A stretch of DNA of 5,411 nucleotides from Bacteroidales bacterium UBA3382 (lineage in GTDB: Bacteria; Bacteroidota; Bacteroidia; Bacteroidales; UBA932): positions 402-5,812 of the forward strand of contig DEPW01000020.1 of assembly GCA_002358965.1 (NCBI GenBank), written 5' to 3'. Of the stretch, positions 1-5,045 are shown piece by piece. Position 1 is the first letter of the stretch, and every line of letters starts with the position of its first letter. A program made the translations under genes and the position numbers. The notes under the pieces are model-generated. The model did not search any database, was not told the DNA's origin, and saw only the letters and a program-made list of their open reading frames with translations.

Positions 1-46
1 ATCCCCTTTCAGCGGCCTGCCGGTAGCAGGTGCCTTGGTTGGGGGG

Positions 47-236
47 CACGCCCCGACTTAATGTAAACTCATTGCTATTTATTGATACACAATAGTTTAT
101 GATTGTAACAATTTTTTACGGGTGTGGATTTCGAGGGGTTCTGAGCCCCCTCTGCGCCACAGCCAAAATTTGGCATATATATCATTAGTTGTTGATTTAC
201 AGTAAGTTGTGATAATAAATATTAAGTCGGGGTGTG
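47..236. repeat. Long imperfect inverted repeat enclosing a structured, gene-free block
   Basis: The 16-base arms at 47-62 and 221-236 are reverse complements at 15 of 16 positions; the exception (50/233) would be a G-U pair in RNA. The pairing continues inward after a 14-base left-side bulge: 77-92 is complementary to 207-220 apart from two single-base bulges (84, 87). Inside lie a GC-rich hairpin (133-138 with 147-152, framed by 124-127 with 157-160) and a 13-base palindrome (162-174). A competing local hairpin would pair 64-74 with 90-99. An 8-base direct repeat, gtgccttg, lies outside both arms (30-37 and 242-249). No open frame covers the block. It could be a structured RNA, a small non-autonomous element or a recombination site. 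I see no target duplication directly abutting the arms, so a classical MITE is not shown. The dyad is certain; its role is not. Confidence 0.6.
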
Positions 237-267
237 GACTTGTGCCTTGCAGTCCCTCTTATGCCAC
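120..267 (+). repeat. Degenerate direct repeat, units 120-160 and 230-267
   Basis: Both units begin with gggtgtgga (120-128 and 230-238), contain ccctct near the end (148-153 and 254-259) and finish with gccac (156-160 and 263-267). The units are 41 and 38 bases long. Each can form a short hairpin, but with different stems: gagggg/cccctc in the first and ggact/agtcc (236-240 with 251-255) in the second. The second unit overlaps the right arm of the surrounding inverted repeat. The middles of the units do not align well, so this may be an old duplication or a coincidence of short words. Confidence 0.3.
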
Positions 268-321
268 CTTGCGCCCCTGCTTTCTGAAACATCCGGCAGG
301 CGGATTCCGCTACGAAATTCC

Positions 322-487
322 GAACCCTCTGCCATGCGGCGCTTTTGTGAAGGGGTTGATAATCAGTTGATTGTCGAAATATCGAGATGCCTCAGGGTGC
401 CATTTTTCCTACCCTTGTCCATGTTGGTGTTCTGGTAAAATACTGACAATCAATTAGTTAGTCATACGGGAGGATGGCAGAGGGTTC
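322..487. repeat. Nested inverted repeat (outer 14-base perfect arms, inner 16-base imperfect arms)
   Basis: The outer arms gaaccctctgccat (322-335) and atggcagagggttc (474-487) are exact reverse complements. Inside them, 360-375 matches the reverse complement of 445-460 at 13 of 16 positions, with a perfect 9-base core (367-375 with 445-453). The intervals between outer and inner arms are unequal (24 bases on the left, 13 on the right), so the arms are not one continuous palindrome. A smaller palindrome, gcggattccgc, lies just upstream (300-310). The only open frame crossing the block, 232-438 plus, resembles nothing I recognise. A decayed mobile-element end, a recombination site or an untranslated structured RNA are all possible. 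Confidence 0.55.
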
Positions 488-581
488 AGTTTTGATTCGG
501 TCCGGACGAGGTAAACATGCTTTCGCAGGGTAAGTGAGTATTCCGCCGGTAGGTCCTGGGGGTAATCTTGCGGATAATCAT

Positions 582-617
582 AAAAAAAAATTGGGGGGGG
601 GAGATTTCCTATGTTTG
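582..617 (+). promoter_or_regulatory. Candidate Bacteroides-type promoter with a poly-G spacer
   Basis: TATGTTTG at 610-617 matches the Bacteroidales -7 element TAnnTTTG exactly. The nearest upstream TTG, as ATTG at 590-593, would serve as the -33 element. The 16-base spacer between them is somewhat shorter than the roughly 19 bases usually described. Most of that spacer is a G9 tract (593-601), and an A9 tract (582-590) lies directly upstream, where an UP-like element would be. Transcription from here would run through the toxin remnant into the antitoxin gene. The -7 match is direct observation; promoter activity is inference. Confidence 0.3.
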
Positions 618-698
618 CTTTTTTTGGAAACAAAATGCTGTCTTTGCATGGCAATGGAGAAAACGATATGGACGGACATCCGATAACGATAATGCTGA

Positions 699-878
699 GC
701 GGCGAAGCGGACTCTTTTCAATGGAATTTGTTACCGTCTGTTTGCTTTTTGGGACACGGAAGCGGGGGCATTGGTAGTGGCCACGCACGGTATTGTGAAA
801 AAGACTAGGAAAACGCCCGGAAAGGAGATAGAAAAAGCGGAAAGGATAAGACAGGAATATTTCAAAGATAAAAAGTAA
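699..878 (+). pseudogene. HigB/RelE-type toxin remnant, N-terminus lost
   Basis: This frame encodes the C-terminal half of a RelE/ParE-superfamily, HigB-like toxin, the ribosome-dependent mRNA endonuclease partner of HigA-type antitoxins. Recognisable blocks are RTLFNG (708-725), YRLFAFWDT (732-758), VVATHGIVKKT (774-806) and a charged tail, KEIEKAERIRQEYF, ending in lysines before TAA 876-878. Homologues are roughly 100 or more residues long; only about 59 codons are open here. An in-frame TGA at 696-698 closes the frame, and no ATG occurs within it. None of the three forward frames upstream shows the missing N-terminal half, so this looks like a 5' truncation or replacement, not a single frameshift. 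The antitoxin gene follows 5 bases after the stop, the usual toxin-first order. A shortened product from GTG 777 or TTG 771 is possible but would lack half the fold, so I expect no active toxin. Confidence 0.8.
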
Positions 879-883
879 AGGCT

Positions 884-1216
884 ATGGCAAAAATGAATTT
901 AACACCGGCGGACGATCTTATAGACGACGTATGGGGAAAGGCCGGCACCCCGGAAAGGGATGCGATGGAAGCGCGTCTCAAAGAGGAAATACAGGCATAC
1001 CATGTCGGGGATGCCATCAGGGCCGAGAGGATTAGGCAGAACCTCACTCAGGCGGAACTTGGGGAGAAGGTCGGTGTAAAGAAGTCGCAGATATGTAAGC
1101 TGGAAAGCGGCAAGTGTTCCATGACCCTCTCCACCATGGGCAGGGTGTTCCGCGCCCTTGGCATAACCACGGCCACCCTTGACTTAGGCAATGGAGACAA
1201 GGTGGAATTGTGGTAA
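884..1216 (+). CDS. HigA-type XRE-family antitoxin, orphaned
   Basis: This 110-residue protein has a helix-turn-helix domain of the XRE/Cro type at about residues 45-93. The core is at 55-76, with TQAELGEKVGV followed by SQICKLESG. Residues 1-40 form an acidic, probably helical arm of the kind HigA-like antitoxins often carry. The C-terminus has the DLGNGDKVELW ending common in Bacteroidales members. The family neutralises a HigB/RelE toxin by direct binding and represses its own operon by binding operator DNA. The ATG at 884 lies 5 bases after the stop of the toxin remnant, so the two were one operon. No strong Shine-Dalgarno is present, only a purine-rich AAAGG. The frame is complete with no internal damage, so the antitoxin has outlived its toxin. 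It may now be a free transcriptional repressor, may cross-neutralise a related toxin elsewhere, or may simply not have decayed yet. Confidence 0.85.
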   Translation: MAKMNLTPADDLIDDVWGKAGTPERDAMEARLKEEIQAYHVGDAIRAERIRQNLTQAELGEKVGVKKSQICKLESGKCSMTLSTMGRVFRALGITTATLDLGNGDKVELW

Positions 1217-1315
1217 TGCTGCGATAACGGGTCCACAGTTTTTCTTCCATAATGTAATGTGCAAAGCAGTCCGATTTTTGTCCACTTTGCAAGTGTTATT
1301 AATTTGTCTGCATGA

Positions 1316-1546
1316 ATGACATCAATAGCGCGCCGGTATTTGAATCGCATATCCGATCTCGAATCCGCCCTACACAAAGCCTTTGAGGACAGAAAAGTAA
1401 ACATGGTAAACCCACGCAGAGAATTTTTCAAAGTTTCCCTTGAAGAAATCGAAGCCGTAGTGAAAAGCAACTACGACAAAACCGTTCAATTCGTAAAAGT
1501 TCCCCGAGCCGAACAGTTCCGGGAATCACAGAGGATGAAAGGCTAA
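1316..1546 (+). pseudogene. C-terminal stub of a T5orf172/GIY-YIG (DUF4041-type) protein
   Basis: The 76-residue frame resembles the end of proteins carrying the T5orf172 domain, a GIY-YIG-nuclease-like fold often found with DUF4041 in phage and mobile-element proteins. The recognisable block is at residues 13-44: LESALHKAFEDRKVN, then MVNPRREFFKVS, followed by an acidic helix and a charged tail. The catalytic N-terminal half, with the Tyr-containing beta-hairpin, is absent. A TGA directly abuts the ATG (1313-1315), closing the frame. In the neighbouring frame 1312-1356 reads M-N-D-I-N-S-A-P-V-F-E-S-H-I, which weakly resembles the segment that should precede this one. A frameshifting internal deletion near 1345-1355 is therefore possible. 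Family assignment is from memory of conserved residues. Expression as a small protein cannot be excluded but would lack nuclease function. Confidence 0.6.
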
Positions 1547-1718
1547 CCTCGCCTGCCTCTTATGAACTTGCACTTAGGGTATCTGCTGCACCACGCGATG
1601 AAAATTTTTAAACATCTTCTAAATAGACTTTAATCTACCGGGGTTTCTTGCAGGACTGCTCGTCACTATATATAAGCCTGCTGCAGGCTGTTCGGAAATT
1701 TTTCGTAAATTTGTCGGC
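1547..1718 (+). other. Intergenic region and leader of the antiporter gene
   Basis: No gene is visible in this 172-base stretch. It is A/T-rich in parts, with TATATATAA at 1667-1675. It ends with a 15-base palindrome and a TAnnTTTG match very close to the antiporter start. No convincing rho-independent terminator follows the upstream stub. Confidence 0.5.
1675..1713 (+). promoter_or_regulatory. Palindrome plus -7-like octamer directly upstream of the antiporter
   Basis: agcctgc-t-gcaggct at 1675-1689 is a perfect dyad around a single centre base. Seventeen bases further on, TAAATTTG at 1706-1713 matches the Bacteroidales -7 consensus. Transcription from it would begin almost at the ATG (1719), giving a leaderless or nearly leaderless message. 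No TTG/TTTG is found at the expected -33 position; the palindrome occupies that region instead. It could be an operator or activator site. The dyad is clear; function and promoter use are inference. Confidence 0.3.
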
Positions 1719-3782
1719 ATGAACTGGACAGACCTGAATCTCCCCATAGCAGATCCGACTTGGATATTCCTGATAGTACTCGGGATCATCCTCTTTGCCC
1801 CGATGCTTTTCAACAAGCTGCGTATCCCCAACATCATAGGGATGATCCTGGCCGGGGTGCTGATCGGCGAGCACGGACTGAACATTCTGGCCCGTGACAG
1901 CAGTTTCGAGCTGTTCGGCAATGTGGGCCTGTATTATATCATGTTCCTTGCCGGTCTGGAAATCAATACGGGCAACCTCAAGAAGAACCGCAACAAGACC
2001 CTGGTGTTGGGGGCGCTCGCTTTCCTGATACCGCTCATCCTCGGTCTGATAGTCAATACCTCGTATCTGAAGTACGGTTTTGCCACCTCGCTGCTGCTGG
2101 CGAGCATGTGCGCCTCGTATACGCTCGTGTCCTATCCGATAGTGCTGAGGCTGGGAGTGTCCAAGCAGAGGAGCGTAAGCATCACCGTGGGCGCTACCGC
2201 CATAACCGATACTCTGACACTCATCGTCCTGGCGGTCGTCAGCGGTATATTTTCAGGGACGACAGGCGGGCTCTTCTTGGTGTGGCTCATCGTAAAGGTG
2301 CTTGCGGTCGGAGCATTGATAATATACTGCTTCCCCCGTCTGGCAAGGTGGTTCTTCAGGAAGTACGACGATACGGTAATGCAGTTCCTGTTCGTACTGG
2401 TGCTGCTTTTCCTGGCAGCCGGACTTATGGAGATAGCAGGTTTGGAAGGGATTCTCGGGGCTTTCATCGCCGGAATCCTGCTTAACCGCTTCATCCCGGG
2501 CATCTCCCCTTTGAAAAACCATATCGAGTTCGTGGGCAATGTGCTGTTCATCCCTTATTTCCTCATAGGCGTGGGCATGCTCATAAACCTGAAAGTCATA
2601 TTCGGCGGAGGCGGAGCCTTGAAAGTGGCTCTGATAATGATGGCGTGCGCCTTGACAGGAAAATGGCTCGCATGTTTGCTGACCCAGAAGATATTCGGCA
2701 TGAAGGCGGTAGAGCGCCGGCTGATGTACGGCCTGAGCACTTCCCAGGCAGCTGCAACGCTTGCCGCTGCACTTGTCGGCTACAACATAGTCCTGCCGGA
2801 CGGCAACCGTCTGTTCGGGGACGACATATTGAACGGAACGGTGTTGCTGATACTTGTCACCTGTATAGTCAGTTCGGTGATTACCGAGCGTACTTCGAGG
2901 AAAATGGCCGTGGAAGGCGCCGTTGTCGACCAGGGAGGTGATGCCGGGAGTGGCAGGGAGAAGATACTCATACCTATAGCCAATCCGGATACGGTGAAGG
3001 ATCTGGTCTGTTTCTCGATAGCCATGCGCGACAATGCGCCTTCAGGAAGCGGCGAGCTGTACGCCCTCAGTATCATCAACGATGAAGGAAACGGGAGCAG
3101 GATGCGTGCGATAGGCGCTTCCAATCTCGACAATGCCGCCAAGGTGGCCGCCTCGTCCAATGTGGAATTGAAGAAACTCACCCGGTACGATCTGAACATA
3201 GCCGCCGGGATCATACATACCGTAAAAGAGCAGGACATCACTTCCGTCATCATAGGACTGCGCCGTGACAGCGGAGTGAAAAAGCCTGTGCTGTTCAGCG
3301 ATTTTACGATTAATCTGCTGAAAGGGATCAGTTGCGAAGTCCTCGTAATGAGGATGCTGGTGCCTGTCAATACACTGAAAAACATAGTAGTGACCGCGCC
3401 TCCGAAAGCCGAATTCGAAGCCGGTTTTGCGAGGTGGACGGGGCATCTGTGCAGGATAGGAAAGGCGCTTGAAAAGAAACTGCATTTTTACTGTGTGCCT
3501 GAAACCGCCGAGGCCCTGCGCAGGCTGATTTCGGAAAAATATTCCGGAACCGAGTGCGATTTCGCCTCTTTGCCAGAGGAATACGGTCTTCAGCCGCTTG
3601 CAAGCCGGGTGGACGGCGACAGCCTTATGGTCGTGGTGAGTTCGCGTGCAGGGTCTATCTCGTATGACAGTTCGCACGAGAGGCTGCCGCGCGTGCTCGG
3701 TAAGGATTTCCCTCATACGAGCCTGGTGATACTTTATCCCGAAAAATTCGATGATTCCGCGCACAGCCTGATGCTGTCGTAA
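1719..3782 (+). CDS. CPA2-family cation:proton antiporter with Usp-like cytosolic tail
   Basis: This 687-residue inner-membrane protein has a membrane domain at about residues 14-392, with around 13 hydrophobic segments and the CPA2 pattern (KefB/GerN/NapA relatives). Landmarks are LRIPNIIGMILAGVLIGEHG (34-53), FLAGLEIN (76-83), and the crossing-helix region GATAITDTL (158-166). Asp164 there is the likely ion/proton-binding acid, preceded by Thr rather than the second Asp or Asn of DD/ND members. LEGILGAFIAGILLNR (242-257) and PYFLIGVGMLIN (279-290) follow. Residues about 412-548 form a universal-stress-protein-like domain and about 552-676 a second, more diverged one. The first lacks an obvious GxxGx9GS ATP-binding signature. 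The family exchanges Na+ or K+ for H+ in pH and ion homeostasis; the ion cannot be told from sequence. The ATG at 1719 gives the N-terminus expected of Bacteroidales relatives. The phosphoesterase starts 10 bases downstream. Confidence 0.92.
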   Translation: MNWTDLNLPIADPTWIFLIVLGIILFAPMLFNKLRIPNIIGMILAGVLIGEHGLNILARDSSFELFGNVGLYYIMFLAGLEINTGNLKKNRNKTLVLGALAFLIPLILGLIVNTSYLKYGFATSLLLASMCASYTLVSYPIVLRLGVSKQRSVSITVGATAITDTLTLIVLAVVSGIFSGTTGGLFLVWLIVKVLAVGALIIYCFPRLARWFFRKYDDTVMQFLFVLVLLFLAAGLMEIAGLEGILGAFIAGILLNRFIPGISPLKNHIEFVGNVLFIPYFLIGVGMLINLKVIFGGGGALKVALIMMACALTGKWLACLLTQKIFGMKAVERRLMYGLSTSQAAATLAAALVGYNIVLPDGNRLFGDDILNGTVLLILVTCIVSSVITERTSRKMAVEGAVVDQGGDAGSGREKILIPIANPDTVKDLVCFSIAMRDNAPSGSGELYALSIINDEGNGSRMRAIGASNLDNAAKVAASSNVELKKLTRYDLNIAAGIIHTVKEQDITSVIIGLRRDSGVKKPVLFSDFTINLLKGISCEVLVMRMLVPVNTLKNIVVTAPPKAEFEAGFARWTGHLCRIGKALEKKLHFYCVPETAEALRRLISEKYSGTECDFASLPEEYGLQPLASRVDGDSLMVVVSSRAGSISYDSSHERLPRVLGKDFPHTSLVILYPEKFDDSAHSLMLS

Positions 3783-3792
3783 ATGATGCCTT

Positions 3793-4494
3793 ATGGATGA
3801 AATGATTACAAGACCCTCTCCGAAACAGATAGTGGCGATAGGCGATGTTCACGGCCTCGATGCCTGGAAACCGATTGTGGCCGGCAATCCTGATTCACGG
3901 ATTGTCTTCCTTGGGGACTATCTCGATCCCTATCGGCCTCTTACCCGCGAGGGACTTCTTGACAATCTGCGGGAAATAATCCGGCTTAAACAGTCCCGTC
4001 CCGGCGATGTCGTGCTGTTGCTCGGCAACCATGACCTTCACTATTTTTGCGAGGATATCGCGGTCGGTTCGCGTTTCGATTATGAAATCGCTCCTGACGC
4101 TTTCAAGATTTTCGTCGGAAACATGGATTTGTTTTCCTATGCCTATCAGGAGGGAAATCTGCTCTTTACGCATGCCGGCGTTTCGCAAAAATGGTTCATC
4201 GATGATTTCAAGGGCGATCCCGAAAGGCCGATAGCATGGCAGCTGAACCATCCTGCAGACGGACAGGTGGCCGCCCTCTGCCGGGTCGGATACTCAAGAG
4301 GCGGATGGAAAAACGATTCGGGAGGCATCTTCTGGGCCGATATCGACGAGTTGGATGAGCCGTTAAGCAGCTTCACCCAGGTCGTCGGACACAACCGGGT
4401 GAAGTCGGTGACTGAACATACGGGCCGGCTCGGAGGCAAGATATATTTCTGCGATTGCCTTGAGGCCGGAGGCTATTTTAAAACGCTGCTATGA
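3793..4494 (+). CDS. Calcineurin-like (PPP-type) metallophosphoesterase
   Basis: This 233-residue, probably cytosolic protein has the full dimetal phosphoesterase motif set in order: GDVHG (17-21), GDYLD (41-45), GNHD (78-81), FTHAG (125-129) and VVGHN (197-201). Asp18, His20, Asp42, Asn79, His127 and His200 are the expected metal ligands and His80 the expected catalytic histidine. The spacing matches the PPP branch, which includes Ser/Thr phosphatases and ApaH-type dinucleoside polyphosphate hydrolases; the substrate cannot be assigned. There is no signal peptide. ATG 3793 is chosen because the nearby ATGs at 3783 and 3786 run into a TGA within six codons; Met4 is a minor alternative. The gene follows the antiporter by 10 bases with no terminator, so co-transcription is likely. 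Its last 17 bases overlap the end of the convergent hydrolase gene. Confidence 0.88.
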   Translation: MDEMITRPSPKQIVAIGDVHGLDAWKPIVAGNPDSRIVFLGDYLDPYRPLTREGLLDNLREIIRLKQSRPGDVVLLLGNHDLHYFCEDIAVGSRFDYEIAPDAFKIFVGNMDLFSYAYQEGNLLFTHAGVSQKWFIDDFKGDPERPIAWQLNHPADGQVAALCRVGYSRGGWKNDSGGIFWADIDELDEPLSSFTQVVGHNRVKSVTEHTGRLGGKIYFCDCLEAGGYFKTLL

Positions 4495-5029
4495 GTTCTT
4501 CGTTGGCGTATGCTTCCGCTCCGTAGCAGGTCTTGAGATATGCAAGCCCCGCCTTGTAGTCCTCTTCGGTAAAGGAATCGGTGGCTTCTTTGGCCACTAC
4601 TACATCGTATCCGAGGCAGAATGCGTCTGCCGATGTGTGTCTCACGCACATGTGGGTGTGAAGGCCGGTCATGATGACGGTCCTGACACCGAGTTCCCTT
4701 AGGAGTATGTCGAGGTCGGTCTGGAAAAATCCGCTGTAACGCCTTTTCGGCACTATGTAGTCTTTGTCCGTGGCTTTCAGTTCAGGGATGATTTCAGCCC
4801 CTTTCGTGCCTGCTATCGCATGGTCGCCCCAGATGGTGAGTTCGCGGTCGATGCCTGCCACATGGGCGTCGTTGCAGAAGATTACCGGTACGCCGGCATT
4901 GCGCGCAGCATCGAGCAAGGCTGCGGTCGCAGGGACGATTGCTTTTGCGCGGTCGCAAGTGAGTGCGCCGGTGACGAAGTCGTTGAGCATGTCGACGACG
5001 AGGATTGCTGGTTTGTGTAATTTTTCCAT
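4478..5029 (-). CDS. Isochorismatase-family cysteine hydrolase, nicotinamidase-like
   Basis: This 183-residue cytosolic enzyme has the Asp-Lys-Cys triad of the isochorismatase-like fold: Asp13 in VVDMLNDF, Lys95 in IVPKRRYSGF and Cys128 in THMCVRHTSADA. The segments CNDAH (52-56) and WGDHAIAGTKGAEI (67-80) parallel the metal-binding and W-x-x-H-x-x-x-GT-x-G region of nicotinamidases; Asp54, His56 and His70 are candidate metal ligands. Nicotinamide to nicotinate is therefore the leading guess, but many family members act on other amides or are uncharacterised. The length is normal for the family. The start at 5029 is preceded by an A-rich leader typical of Bacteroidales. The macro-domain gene ends 16 bases upstream on the same strand, so the two are probably one operon. 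The 3' end overlaps the convergent phosphoesterase gene by 17 bases. Confidence 0.88.
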   Translation of the reverse strand: MEKLHKPAILVVDMLNDFVTGALTCDRAKAIVPATAALLDAARNAGVPVIFCNDAHVAGIDRELTIWGDHAIAGTKGAEIIPELKATDKDYIVPKRRYSGFFQTDLDILLRELGVRTVIMTGLHTHMCVRHTSADAFCLGYDVVVAKEATDSFTEEDYKAGLAYLKTCYGAEAYANEELIAAF

Positions 5030-5045
5030 TTTTGTTTCTTTATAA

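Larger units (their letters stand above)
237..698. other. Gene-free stretch, probably decayed accessory DNA
   Basis: Apart from the nested dyad and the homopolymer run described separately, I see no supportable gene here. Short open frames exist on both strands (232-438 plus, 454-654 minus, 568-777 plus, 611-808 plus) but none shows a recognisable domain. An imperfect 12-base tandem repeat, 9 of 12 identical, sits at 556-567 and 568-579. The right end is set by where toxin-like coding begins, just after the in-frame TGA at 696-698. Confidence 0.5.

Noticed and set aside
1..61. Possible C-terminal tail of an upstream plus-strand gene (frame 2 open to TAA 59-61; frame 1 open to TAA 64-66)
   Set aside because: Two frames are open for about 20 codons each and neither shows a recognisable domain, so coding cannot be told from chance.
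133..160. tRNA- or tmRNA-like 3' end in the GC-rich hairpin
   Set aside because: There is no GGTTCGAATCC-type T-loop, no acceptor stem partner and no CCA end, so it does not fit a tRNA or tmRNA.
232..438. 68-residue plus-strand open frame
   Set aside because: It has no recognisable domain and crosses both inverted-repeat blocks; it looks like chance.
454..654. 66-residue minus-strand open frame with a DYPQDYPQ repeat
   Set aside because: The repeat comes from a 12-base imperfect duplication, and the frame runs through the homopolymers with no domain.
568..808. Two plus-strand open frames (568-777 and 611-808) overlapping the toxin remnant
   Set aside because: Toxin similarity is in the third frame (699-878). 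These are shadows, and neither supplies the missing toxin N-terminus.
1260..1291. Terminator after the antitoxin (tgcaaag at 1260-1266 with ctttgca at 1285-1291)
   Set aside because: The 18-base loop is large, the stem is short and no T-run follows; the 1209-1237 stem before a short T-run is equally weak.
1048..1470. 140-residue minus-strand open frame
   Set aside because: It lies antisense across the antitoxin and the T5orf172 stub, which carry clear family motifs on the plus strand.
251..1577. Shared word cctcttatg near 255-263 and 1556-1564 as ends of one element
   Set aside because: Only nine bases match and the surrounding sequence does not align, so chance is likely.
2780..3764. Long minus-strand open frames (2780-3385 and 3042-3764)
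   Set aside because: Both are antisense shadows of the antiporter, whose frame has strong membrane and Usp-like features.
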